Shown: one piece after another, positions 39,496 through 58,800 of the stretch | How the letters are laid out: the number at the start of each line of letters is the position of its first letter | How positions within the stretch are numbered: the stretch's first letter is position 1 | Assembly: GCA_007449985.2 (NCBI GenBank) | Contig: VIIQ02000689.1 | Location: 124,001-188,000 of the forward strand | Source of the DNA: Desmodesmus armatus | Lineage: Eukaryota; Chlorophyta; Chlorophyceae; Sphaeropleales; Scenedesmaceae | Direction: 5' to 3' | DNA length: 64,000 nucleotides | Translations under genes and position numbers: made by a program | The notes under the pieces: model-generated | Database searches by the model: none | Told to the model about the DNA's origin: nothing | The model's input: the letters and a program-made list of their open reading frames with translations, nothing else

Positions 39496-41464
39496 TTACT
39501 TGGCAGCCTCCTCGAAGTTCTCCACTAGGTCGGGCACATCTGCAAACATAACGTAACAAAATAACATGTAACAGTCGTTTCAGTCAACACTCAACACAGC
39601 ACGGCACAGCACGATGTCCCTTCCATCCACAACATCCCCGGCAGCATGCTTCCTGACACCTTTCTGCTGTCTTCAAACCCTGCACCAGCATCACTGGACA
39701 GCGCTGAACCCCTACACCTAGATGACTACGCTGTCCAACAGCGAGTGTGTGGAGCTAGCTCGTGCCTAATATAGCGTCAACCAACGCAAGTGCACGAGTG
39801 CAGTAGGTAAATCACTCACCGTCGTCCTCGTCCTCCTCTCCCTCCTCGCCACCCAGGCCAGGCATGCCGCCCATGCCGGGCATGCCGCCCATACCTGGCA
39901 TGCCACCCATGCCGGGCATGCCAGCCAGGCCGCCCAGGCCGCCAGCACCGTACTGCAGGGACAACGAGTGACAACAAGTGATGACGCATGAGTGAGTGAG
40001 TTGAGTCAGTGACGACGAATGAGCAACTAGGGGGCAGCAGTATCAGAGGGGCCAGGGACAGGACGGCCAAAGGCAGGAGCAGTGCAGCAGGAGCATCCGC
40101 CACAGCAGCAGCAACCCCCACAGTCAAGAGCGAAGAGGGATGCGGCCAAGCGCTGCTCACAGGTGCACACCACCCATGCTGCACCACCCATGCTGCACCA
40201 ACGCTTCTACCCCGGTATTGTGACTCTTATGTGAAGTGGCCCACGCTGGCGAACCCTCTCAAGAGCCCCGCACTCCTTCTCCCCACTCCAAGATAACCCC
40301 TGGAAACCCGGCCCTGTACACATTTCACACTGCTAGCCTGATCCACACAAGCTGCCCTCTGCACAACCCCCTTCCGATGTATCGCCTGCTGCTTCCTCTG
40401 ATGGCTTGCCTGGGCCCCTGGGCCCCAGCCTCCTACCTGTGCTGCCATCTTCTGCAGCTGTGCCAGCTGTGCTGGGTCCAGGTTGTTGAACATGGAGGCT
40501 CCCATCAGCTCAGGCATGTCTGTGGCAGGGTGTTGACAGAGAGCGCAGATTGTACGGAGCGCAGCACAGGCAACAACAGCAGCAGCAGCAGCAGCAGCAG
40601 AGGGACATGGTTCAGCAGGAGGACACAAGGCAAGGCAGTACATCACCACCAAGACAGGGCCGGATGAGCTGAACCTTATGAAACAGGGCAAGATTGGGTG
40701 GTGAGCTGAAGTCTGTAGGGAAGCAGGGTGTGCTGTCAGCTGCCTGTGGCAGGGTGCATTGCTGTTGCTGCTGGATCATTGGGTTGTTCTGCCCAGCTGC
40801 CCGCTGATGAAGTGCATTGTGTAGAAAGTTACAGCCTTGCTGCCATGCTGGTCCTGCGGAAGATCGCCAACTGCTTGCTGCTGCTGATCGCCCTGCCACA
40901 CTCCATCGCTGGGCTTCAAGCACACCTGCCAAGCTCTTGGTCTGGGAGGGACCGCTGACGACGTAGGTGTTGGCTGCGATGGAGGCTTGCACTGCAGAAA
41001 CAACATCACGGAAAATAAGCAGCAGCAGTACCCAGCAGCAGCAAGGGCACAAGCACAAGCACCCCAACAGCAGCAGCAGCAGTGGTGAAAGGCCCCAGAT
41101 GTCATGAAGCAAGCCTGACGTACAAGTATCCGCTTGCTGGATCACTCAATCATTGCTGTCTGCACCTACCCTTGGGGTTTGAGAAGTGGATGACGCTGCT
41201 GTCGTCCTTGACAATGTTCACCTCCTCGATGCCAGGGATGGTGTTCACCCCTAGCCTCTTGAGGGTGTTTTGCAAGCGCTTGTCATCTGTGGATGTTGTC
41301 TTGTGCACTGCCTTCTTCTTCCTGCGAGAGAACCAGGCAATCAGAGCCTGCGCCTCCACTCACGCGACCTGTGACCGATCAAGGTTGCCGCAATACCTGC
41401 GCACTGTGCCCTTGCCGCCTGTCCTGACGGCGGAAGCCATCTTCATCAATTTATCACGGTCCAT
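39496..41464 (-). CDS. BTF3: Nascent polypeptide-associated complex beta subunit (BTF3)
   Basis: Ribosome-associated chaperone subunit that contacts nascent chains with NAC alpha. Exons 41464-41397, 41321-41170, 40991-40926, 40519-40437, 39952-39820, 39539-39496 give 181 residues. [19 protein letters not shown] and the basic ribosome-binding [10 protein letters not shown] open the protein. The NAC domain follows with [52 protein letters not shown], and then [14 protein letters not shown]. The usual acidic tail (EEGEEDEDD...[13 protein letters not shown]) is preceded by an unusual glycine/methionine repeat (about 4 units of GMPGMG) in exon 5, encoded by 18-bp DNA repeats at about 39855-39935. 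Start and length fit the family. It is divergent from alanine aminotransferase. Confidence 0.96.
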
Positions 41465-42563
41465 CTTTGGTCTGCTGCTGCTGCTGCCTGCTGTCACCCC
41501 GCTGCTGAAGCGTGCAAAGTACTGGCACACCTCGAACAGAAACAATGTTGATACTTCGTGACAGAGACTTGCGCAGGTAACGGGGCTTCAGGCCAGCGCA
41601 CACAGGCCGTGGTGATTTGGTGCTGTTAAGCCCCAGGTCTGTGACTTTGACTTGGAGCATTGGGAAAGAGAATGATAATAAGAGTGCATTAACATCTCAT
41701 GTACAATAATCGAGTGATGATGCTGTTGTGCACTGCAGCACATGCACAGGATCAGGTTCATGCCTGCGGCCAGCCTGGCAAGCAGAAGGGGCCACCCAAG
41801 GCCAGATCGCACGGCATCATGCCCCAAGGGTGTGCGTGAATGCACGTGATTCCAATACTATTCTGTGGCACACAAGTGACCCATCCTTGCACAAGTGAAA
41901 AGCGCAGTTGGACTCCTCAAAGCTTGCAAGTTGGCAGACGACTGCGATTGCGAGGGACACACACTTGCCAGCCTAGTGTATGTGCCAGAGCTCAACCCCG
42001 TAAAGGTTTGCTGCCATTAACGCCTCCCCACAGGGAAGGTCGCTGACAGCCCAGGTCATGCTTGAAGGCCGCGCTGGCTTCGAAGATTGTGTACAAGCAA
42101 GTGAAAGTAGCTCTTTAGGCCACTAGCCTCCAACCTTTGTGAGGTTGTGCTGACCAGCAGCGGTGATCCTATACCACAACATAATTCTAACAGGCTTCCA
42201 AGCTCCCCATACCGCTGCTGCAGCTGTTGCCTCCTCGAAGCAAGTCACTGTGGCTGACAGTACTTTACAGCAGCAGACTTCTTTACTGGGTACAACGGGG
42301 GAGATCACGCAAGAAAACGGTCGAAGTGATTTTGTATACTCTGAACTCCCTCCAGTCCTTTCTTTCACGGGGTTTTGTGGTAGGATTGTGAGGTTTACGA
42401 TTGGAAGTGGGAGCATCACAGCCTGCCGCATCACGCTAGCGTCTAAGCGTTCTACTTTTTGTTTGTGTTGTTTGTTGCGCCTGCAGCAGCGTATAGCCAA
42501 CTGTGATTCGAGGTTGCGACAACAACATCACACACGAGAGTAGAAACACCAACACCCTAAGCC
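41465..42563. promoter_or_regulatory. Divergent region, NAC beta / alanine aminotransferase
   Basis: About 1.1 kb between the two start codons. It probably includes both promoters and 5' UTRs. A pyrimidine/CTG-rich stretch (CGCCTGCAGCAG) near 42478 could be the 3' end of a 5'-UTR intron, but this is not established. Confidence 0.4.
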
Positions 42564-49693
<7,130 letters not shown>

Positions 49694-51266
49694 AGCAGAT
49701 GCAGCGACTGTACTGCTTTCAAGCCTGAGCAGTGACACCAGCTGAACCCGTCGCCCTGAGCTTTTTTTGGGGGGGGTGCTCTTAAGGACTGCTTGGTTCT
49801 TGTGCTGGGGTGTGTGTTTATGTTGTCGAATGTACGGCTTGTGGCGGCACGCAGGCACGTATTGCTCATTTGCCACTCCGTGGCAGGAGCGGAACCCCCT
49901 CACTGCATCAGCGTCTGCCCAGCTGCTGCTGTGGCTGCTGCTGCTGCTGCTGTTGCATGGCAGCAGCCTGCCCAGGAGCAGTACAGATCATGGCATTCGT
50001 GGTTGCTGGTCAAGTTCGGACGTTTGTTCCTGGTGTGGAAGGGTGTGGTGCGTTTGGTGCAGGAGCGTATCCCGTCGGCCAACAGCGATGTCAGTGGGCT
50101 GGCGGGCAGGTTTTGAAGTGTGGTTTCCGTGTCTCTTCGTCCTGTGGGTGCTTTGGCACCCGGGGTCCAATTTTGTGCCGCTCTGCATCCATCCTTCTTG
50201 ATAGGTGGCTGCGCGGAGCGCTAGAAGCAGGCAGCTGCACACTGTGTGCTGTCCTTTTGTTTGGCAGGGACGGGAGTGTTTGCCATAGGTCTTCTTGACT
50301 CCACTGCACAAGCTTCTTGTTGAGAGGTTGTGTGGGGCCCCACAAGTCTTGCTGGGCCTGCATGCGCCACTACCTTGCAGCGTAAACACTTCTTTTGCAT
50401 GTGCAGCAATGCACAGGCCTGGCTCTGTTATAGACAATGCAGCCTGCACCAGACCAGGACTAGCCCGCTGACAAGTTGCACTCGAACGCAGGGCTTTGGG
50501 GTTCATGATGTATGTGCTCCCTAAACCCTGTGCGCACACATGTACTTGTGCAGTCACAGTACATCCCTTGTGTACTGGATGGCTGGACAGCCAGCTTATT
50601 GCATGCGCATAGCTTGGCATTGGAAGGCGTTCATGCCTTACTGTGTAACACAGCTGTAACCAGGAGTGTCAGCAGTGTGATGAGGGCAAGACTTTGGTTG
50701 AGCGGCTGGGTTATGCTTGAGTAGGAGCTTGGAGTCCAAGCATAAGCGTCTGCAGCTGACCATGGACTATGCACGTGTTGCTCAGCTCGTTGTCGTCATC
50801 GTGCACTCATCTCTGCAGTTGGCTGACAGCCTTCTTCCTTCCCATGTCACACTGTCTAGTATCTGCACTGCTCCTGTGCTCCTCCAGACACGGCAGCTTC
50901 AGCCTCTGCGATCTTATTACAATGCACTGTTCCTGTAGCAGCCCAAGTGGGCCACTTGTGTGGTGGCCATCAGTATGCTATTTCAGCTTGTGAAAAGCAA
51001 TCGTAGTGACCAAGGTGAGAGGTGGGTGAGTAAGTGTTGCACGTCATTGCAAGGGTGTGAGACGTGGCCGCAAACCACATATGAGGTGGGCAAGTGATTC
51101 GCTGGAGAGTTGGAGAGTTTTTAATTGGCAATTTGTAGGCTGTTTCTATCGAGAGGGGCTCAACACGTGCGATCCATCTTGGGGGGGAGTGTGCGCGCGA
51201 GTGTCGTGAGGGAGAGTGCTTGTGTGAGGTGCTAATAACTGTTCGTTTGTTTGAAAACTAATAAAG
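49694..51266. other. Intergenic region, alanine aminotransferase 3' flank and GH105 promoter
   Basis: Two TGTAA motifs at 50644-50648 and 50655-50659, about 950 nt after the stop, are candidate polyadenylation signals. The right part is the promoter/5' UTR of the GH105 gene. A CTAAACCCTG telomere-like fragment lies near 50521. No coding domain. Confidence 0.4.
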
Positions 51267-54200
51267 ATGAAAAGGAAGTTGCAATCATCCCTCTGGTGCT
51301 TGGCGATGCTGCTGCTGGTGACAAAAGTGCTTGGCGCGCTGAGCGGGAGGGAAGCAACACTGCAGCTGGGATTGACAGCGGTCAACAAATGGCTGGAGAA
51401 CAATGCGGGCAGTTTGACTTGTGACTGGCAGGACTCGACGTTCATGCTCGGTGAGTCCACACCGTTCCTCAGACAGCAGCTACAACATTGACCATGGCAG
51501 CATCATGTGTGGTTCGCCAGCCTGCACATTGCCTTTGTCACCAGAGATCATGCACGGAAATTATGCCCTAGTTCTGCATGTGTGGTTCGCTGCATATCGA
51601 TGACGATTTGTCTGCTGTTCATCTGCATGGCACTCTCATAGCATGTTCCTGCATGACCATCTTGCTGACTACACACACTGCATACATACCTTGCGATCAC
51701 GTAACTTCGAAGCTCATAACCTTCATAGACCCTTTATCAGCATGTCAGAGAGAGACAGCGAGAGGGTCATGTTCATGAAACTGGCAAGCTTCTATGAACA
51801 GCAATGCAATACTGTACCTGCAGGTGTGGCCGCCCTGCATCAGGCAACTAATGACCCAGCCCTGGCACATACCATGACCAGCTTTGGTGACAAGTTCAAC
51901 TGGAACATGTGTGTGCAACTGGGGGGAGCCAGCTGGAACCCAGACAACCAGCTGTGTTCTGCAACATATGCAGGTAATGCTGTGGTGACACTTATGTAAT
52001 CATGAGGGGGTGCCAAATTATGCATAGGAAGGGCCTGCATCAGCCTCCCACCCTGTGCCTGAGTCACCCCACCCAAGGAGGGCCAGAATGTGTGGCATCC
52101 ATGGTTGCATACCTTCCATAGCTGCAGGTGATTCCAGCGTAGCTGGTTGGGCACTCTGTTGTGCCAGCCTGCTTTCTATATGCGGGTCAGATAGCAGTGA
52201 CGGTAAATATCTACTGTCGTCAGCATGGCGCAACAGTGGTTTGCAGCCATCCAGAGGCATGCAAAACAAAGATTCCAAGATATTGCATGTGAGTTTCAAG
52301 ACCCGACCTGTGGGCTACCTTACCACTCCCTATTGACACTTGCAGAGCTGTATCTCAACAGTGAAGAGAAGAACAGTACATGGGTGGAGGCTACCATCAC
52401 ACATTTGGACGCAGAGATTGCAGCTGGCAGCAGCATTCGCAACTGGAACTGGGTGAGCAGGGAGGGGGAGGGAGTGAGGGAGTGAGCAGGGGGCGGAGGA
52501 GGAGGGAGTGAGGGAGTGAGCCAGGGAGGGGAAGAGGAGGGAGTGAGGGAGTGAGCCAGGGAGGGGAGGAGGAGGGAGTCAGGGAGTGAGCAGGGAGGAC
52601 AGGTGGGGTCCCAGCTGCCATGGCTTTGATGCGCAGCTGACTCAGTGTAACTCTGAACCGGGTTTAGGGTTTAGGGTTTGCAACACAGACTGCAGGCTTG
52701 CCCTTGGTGCTTGCTGTTGGCAGCTGCTGTTTCTCTGGCTGCACACCTTGCTACCGTTTGTGCTACGTGTGTTGATTTTGCTGTGGAATGCTGCGGCTGT
52801 TGTACCTCATATGACAAGCCCAACTAGAAATGATTTGATCTGCTGATCCTAGGAACACAGGCCTAGGTTTGGGTTTTAGGCCTAAACCCTAAACCCTAAA
52901 CCCTAACCTTTGCACATACCTGAACAGGGGGGTGACCCACGCTAGCGGCTTGGCTGCTGGGCTCTGCACACTGTGCAATCGGCATGCATGATGGCCAAAT
53001 ATGCCAAATACCTAAGTGCAGCCCTTCTACCACCGTGCCGGCGCCATCCTGCCCTCCCATATGTGACAACCCCTCCTCGCTGCTGCTAATTTGCTCGCCC
53101 TCTGCCTGCAGGTTGACTCCTTCTTCATGGCGCTATCAGTCTACGCACGCATCGGTGCTCTCACAGGCAACACTACCTACTTCGACAAGATGCACAGGAA
53201 CTTTGTATACTCTGCCCTCACCCCTTATCCCAACGGCTACGCCTTCTGGTCCCAAACTGACACCCTTTTCTACCGAGATCCTCCGAAAAACAACCCCGAC
53301 GGGGTCTTTTGGTCCAGGGTTAATGGTTGGGCAGCAGCGGCGCTGGTACAGGCACTCAAGTATGCTCCTGCGGAGGACCCACACACGCAGACCTACCGGG
53401 TGGTGTTCAGGCAGCAGATGCAGAGGGTGAGGGCGCTGCAGGGGGCTGACGGCTGCTGGAGGTCAAGCCTGCTGGATCCAGGTGTGTTGCAGGGTACTGA
53501 TGCAAGAGTGGAGTTGAGTGCTGGGTTTGTGAGTGGCTTGCGTCATGAGCGGGGCATGTACGGTGATGATCCGCATGTGGCTTCTGAAAGGGAGTTGGGC
53601 CTTACATGACTTTTTGAGTTGAACTCTGTGGCGAGGACCATCCTGACCACAGCGTTCAACTCAAGAAGTCATGCAAGGCCTAACCCCCTTTCAGAAACTA
53701 ATAATCAAATTAACTCCTAACTACTTATAGGAGCCACCAGTTCAGCTTGTGCACCCCCCAGTAGGAGCTCCCTACCCTGCCCACCTCCCCAGTCCCTTGA
53801 AGGACCTTTCGTGTGGCTCCCCCCCCCCCCCCCCCCCCCCGTCTGCAACCCTTGGTAGACGGTCCACCCACCCCGAACAGCACCTGCCCAGCTGAGTCCC
53901 TTTGTGCACATTCTTTAATGTGCAAATGCCAAGATCACTCTACTTGTCACCCAGTACACATATCCCAAAATAGCTTACTACAGATAATTGATGCTCTAAA
54001 CCCTGACCCCTAAACCCTAAACGCCATGCTGCCCTGTGTCCTGCTGCACTGCCGCAGACTTCTACCCAGTGCCTGAGACCACCGGTACCGCTCTCTTCGC
54101 CTATGCCATGGCTTTCGGCATCTCTTCAGGCCTCCTAGACAGCCCCACTTACCTCCCAGTGGTGGACAAAGCCTGGGGCTGCCTCACAACTGTGTCCCTG

Positions 54201-54341
54201 CATTCAGATGGGACGGTTGGCAACTGCCAGCCGGTGGGCCAGGCACCGATGCCAGATTTTGGGGCAGATAGTACCAGTAGCTTCTGTGTGGGGCAGTTTG
54301 CCATGGCTGCGGCAGCAGTGGCGCAGCTAGCTGCATTGTGA
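51267..54341 (+). CDS. Secreted glycoside hydrolase, GH105/GH88-like (unsaturated glycuronyl hydrolase type)
   Basis: Exons 51267-51450, 51824-51973, 52346-52452, 53112-53481, 54058-54341 give 364 residues. The signal peptide is MKRKLQSSLWCLAMLLLVTKVLG. The (alpha/alpha)6 barrel motifs of the YteR/GH105 family are visible: NPDNQLCSATYAELYL (D102 equivalent to the DDQ aspartate), NWNWVDSFFMALSVYARIG (D149, equivalent to the W-D-x-F-M general acid/base), FWSRVNGWAAAALVQAL, and VPETTGTALFAYAMAFGI near the C-terminus. Family members remove unsaturated uronic acid from oligosaccharides left by polysaccharide lyases (rhamnogalacturonan, ulvan). Secretion suggests action on wall or external polysaccharide; the substrate is not predictable. 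Introns contain several TTTAGGG-like clusters and a 115-bp palindrome, but splice sites and composition are native-looking. Confidence 0.87.
52661..52912. repeat. Interstitial telomere-like repeats
   Basis: GGGTTTAGGGTTTAGGGTTT at 52661-52680 and, in opposite orientation, three successive CCCTAAA units at about 52889-52912, both in GH105 intron 3. They are too short and internal to be a chromosome end. Confidence 0.9.
53582..53696. repeat. Palindrome, about 50-bp arms
   Basis: 53582-53631 and 53647-53696 are inverted copies (TTCTGAAAGG... against ...TTTCAGAA) with a short partly pairing centre. Located in GH105 intron 4. The arm ends share nothing with the palindromes at 45.4 and 61.1 kb. 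Confidence 0.9.
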
Positions 54342-55820
54342 TCAAGTGGAACCATATGTATGTGTGTTTACACACACTGGTAAGGGGCCAGGTTGGAGTG
54401 TTGTGTGTGGTTTGTGGTGGCTACAGCAGTCGTCAGCTGAGCTGGGGCACCTAGGGTTTTGGGGGTCAGGGTTTAGGGTTTCTAAACCCTAAACCCAAAT
54501 TCTGAACCCTATAGTGTTGGTGCCATCACCATCCTGCAGTTATAGCGTATCATACCATCATCGCATCATTCCTGCATCATTGTCAGATCCATATTGGGAC
54601 CTGTACAGACTGCATACTGACAAGGTGCTGCACATAGCCCACACAATTCCTTGATGCAACATTCCTGTCACAATGTCAACGCTCCCTGGCAGCGTGCCGC
54701 CTTGCATTCATCACACTATGAAGGGCAGTGTGCCTTGCTGGATATTTTATGAGTCAGTGATGCCTGTGGGCTTCTTGCTGTGGTTGGTGTGTGTGCCTTA
54801 TGAGCCTGGCTTGGTTCCTGAATGGGTGTTAGGGTGTAGTTGAACCCTCACCCAATGAGTAGCAGCAGTACCTGCTGCCAAGATTGATGACACACAAGCT
54901 GTGGCTGTGCTGGGTCGCTGCGTGTTGTTGAATACATGAGTTGCGTGTTGTGGGTGCGGCGCCTGCATTTTGCAGTGACCGTCTAGACTTGCCGTGACGG
55001 CTAGCAAGCCAGCGGAGGCACAAAGTCTCACATGCCGGTGTGCATCAGTTGCAAGTGCACTGCACATTGGGCCAAGACCCATGTCAGGGGGGACATTGCA
55101 TGCATCGCATAATTTCTTGGCACTGCACTTCTAGCACAGAGGATTTTTGAACAGTGTTGCTCCCGGAGAATGGTAGGTAATCAAGTCCTCATACGCTGCC
55201 AGAGACTTTACCGTGTTGTCTCAAAGGAACATCCAACCACAGAGCTGCTGTTGTTGGCTGAGAATGACAAGATCAAACGCGACCCTGGAGCCACAAGGAC
55301 CCACAAGGAACCAAAATAATGAGGACCCCTTGACCCTGTCGCGGCCAACGATTGCTTGCACAGCCAGTTGCCGCACACCCTGGCTGCCCAAAGGAAGCAC
55401 TTCTCATGCATCAAGCAGTGTCAGCATGCATCATGCATCCAGCACAAAGTACATGACAGCAGCACAGTGATCCTCCCTCGTGCTGCGATGCAGTGACCAC
55501 TCTTCTGTACCAACAAATACACTGTAGACCACAGCAGTTGCAACAGCACAGGCCGTGCAATTGCACAGCACGAGGGTGTCCTGCATGCACAGCCACACCA
55601 AGATCACACTTCAGCAGTGCGGGCTGTTGCAGCCCGCGCACTCCTGACCTCTCTCTGACCTGAAATGAAACTCAGCTGTCTCACACATCCAGCCACACAC
55701 ACACATGCACACATGCAAGCTGGCGACGGAGCAGATCTCACCACAAACACTTGCTGCCTAACTCTACAGCACATCCCCGCCAGTCCTGCTCCTCCTGCCA
55801 CCACAGCATCTGCCACTGTA
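54342..55820. other. Convergent intergenic region, GH105 to SNF2 gene
   Basis: 3' flanks of two convergent genes. At 54449-54511 telomere-like units meet head to head (TTTAGGGTTT then CTAAACCCTAAACCC), giving a small fold-back. No coding domain recognised. Confidence 0.45.
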
Positions 55821-58800
55821 CTACTGCTGCTGTCGCATCTGCTCAAACAGCAGCCACGCCCGCTGCTGCTGCTGCAGCTGTGCCATGAGGTATGGTGTCA
55901 TCTCCTGGGAGCTCTGCAGACCTGCTGCCTCAGCCAACTCCCTAGCCTCCTGAGAAGCCAACGGCAACTCAACCTCTGGCTGCTCCGGGAGTTCCGGGAG
56001 CTGCGGCTCATTACCACCAGCTGCTGCTGCTGCAGCGGCGTCACTACCGCTGCCACTAGCAGCTGCTGCTGCAGCGGCGGCGTCACCACTGCCACTAGCA
56101 GCTGCTGCTGCTGCCGCCTCACTAGCACTAGTACCAGCAGCCGCTGCCGCCGCTGCTGCTGCTGCCAAGGGGGTGGGTAGAGGTACCGGAGCAGGGGGTC
56201 CCATGCTGCCAGTACCACCAACCCCACCCCTGCCTGCTACTGCTGCTGCTGCTGAGGGATCAGCAGCCCCTGGCAGCCCCTGCTGCTGCTGCTCACCGCC
56301 GCTGGTACCTGCTGCTGCCGCTGCCGCCGCTGCTGCTGCCGCCTGCTCAGCCTGCCTGCTGCTGCCGGCTCCATCCCCACCAGCAGCCGCCGGCCCACTG
56401 CTGCCACCAGCAGCAGCAGCAGCAGCAGCAGCGGCATCAGCCACAGGCTCACTGCTGCCACCAGCAGCAGCAGCAGCAGCAGCAGCGTCAGCCGCCGCTA
56501 CAGTCAGCTGCGGTGTCTTGAACAGCAGGTCCAACTCTGCTATCTTTAGGACCTGCCTGTCGGCCTGCAGGTTTCCCGCCAACTCAGCAGCACAGACCTT
56601 CTTCCTGCCCATGCGTGCTGGGGCTGCAGGAGACGCTGCTGCTGCTGCTGTGCCGCCGCTGCTGCTGCTGCCTGCTCCTGATGCGTGGGAGGCATGGCCC
56701 TGCCTGATCTTGCGCACATCCATGATGCGCTGCTCAATGGAGCCCTGAGGGGTGGGGGGGGGGGGGAGAGAAGTTTTCAGGGGGGTTGCTCTACTTCGCA
56801 CCACTGTGCATGTGTTCAGGCAAGCGCATGTAGGTTGTTGAACACACAGTGTATGATGGAGCAAGTCTGTGCACAGGGGCGCGCAGGAGGAGCCGAAGGT
56901 AGTCATACTCACCTTGACATAGAAGCGCTTGACCACAACAGGCCTGGTCTGACCCATGCGCCACGCGCGGCCAATAGCCTGCAGTGCATTCATTCGTGCA
57001 CACATCACAACACAGGGTGAACATGTCAGCTGACTGTCACGGTGGGTGCGGGTTTTTTCAGGATGCATGTGCAAGACAGCAGCGCGTTGACAGGCTGGGC
57101 TCGTTGCTTGAACCACAAGCACTGTGATACCAATACAAATACCAATATTTCAGGGGGTGAACCCTCTTCCCCGGCACTAGCCAGCGAGCAGATCTGCTCA
57201 TGGGGGCTGGTCACATGTATTAGCACCCTTCCTCTTTGCATTCGAGTGGGCGATTGAGATCACCCGCACAGGTACGTCAATTCCGGTACCCAATAAACCC
57301 CGGGGTGGGGCTCCCTCGCTGGGATACAGTCTAGGACATGGCAGTGACCAGGCCGTTTGCCCAACTCCCTGATGTACATCTACTAGCCTAGGGTTCAGGG
57401 TTTGGGTGCCAGGTGCAGTCGCCCATATGCTGCCACCCACTGGTCCCCATGCAGCAGAGCATGCCAGGTGCACTTCCATGTACTGCTACTCACTACTGCG
57501 CAACCATTCGAGTGAATTGGTGGGTTTGACGTGCAGCGCACCGTGACCAAAACCCGAAACCCTAGACACGCTAAACCCAAAACCTGGATAAACCCGTCAC
57601 AGCCACAGCAAACCCTAAACCCACCTGCTCCTCCAGTGCTGGGTTGATGCATGGCTCCAGCAGGAAGACATGGTTGGCTGCTGTGAGGTTTATGCCCACT
57701 GCACCAGACCGGATGGACAGCAGGAACACGGTGGTGGGGGGGTCACCCTGGAACGCCTGCAGGGATAGAAACAGCACAACAAGACAGATGTTGGGTCAAC
57801 ACACGGGTTGGGTCAACACCAGGGTTAAGGGTTCGAAAACACACACGCACGCACACACACACACACACACATAGGAGTTTCACATCACAAGACGTTTTGC
57901 ATGTGCATGGCCTGGGGAATGTCGCTGCGGCACACGGGGGGGGGGGGGTGCTGGTGAGGGGTTGGGTGGCAATGAACCTCATTCTGCCTGCCATTCTCCA
58001 CTGCTTGCCTCCCGCATCTCACACACATCGACTGCAGAATTTTCCACCCCCCTCCCCCCTCCTCACCTATATAGCATTGCTGCACTGCTTGAGGGGCATG
58101 CTGCTGACACCACTCACCTCCCACGGCCACAGCCCCCCCCCCCCCCCAAACACCACAGAACGGCACGACCTAGGGGGGGGGGGAGCTAGTGGGGGCGGGG
58201 GGCTCTCTGTCTGCCTGCCCCGCCTTTGCCTGCTGTCGCATCTCATGCATCCATGCAGCACTGCAACATGGCTTTGCTGCCTGCTACCTGTCCCTCCATC
58301 CACCTTCCGCCCCCTTCATACATACATGCAGTGAGCAACCAAACACAATCAGATACCACCCCCCTCTCACCTCAATTGCTTTGCTGCGCTGCTTGAGTGG
58401 CATGCTGCCAGTGATGGTCCTGTAGCCAAAGCCCTCCTCAGGCAGGCGCTGCTTCAACCACTCAAGCGTGTTGCTGTACTGGCTGAACACCAACGCCTGG
58501 GGAGGAGGGGGGATGGAGCCGGGGGGGGGGGGGGGGGGGAAAGACAGCAAGCAACGAGGAGGCGCGTCAGCAAACACACAATCCAACAGCAGCAACTCTG
58601 CAGTTGGAAGCCACAACAAAGGCATATGTAAGTGGTCACTTGTGTGCCACTGAATAGCTTGCTTGGAGACTGCCACACGTTGTGTACGTGCATGTCACTT
58701 TGCAAGCGTTGGTTCTTTCTGTGGGCCCCTCGGCATGCATCTCAGCACTCCCTCGTTGTTGAGGTTTTTCAAGGTTTAGGCTTGTGCTAGGGTTTAGGGT

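Noticed and set aside
52869..54511. Telomere repeats as a chromosome end
   Set aside because: Runs are only two to four units, in both orientations, and embedded in introns with genes continuing on both sides.
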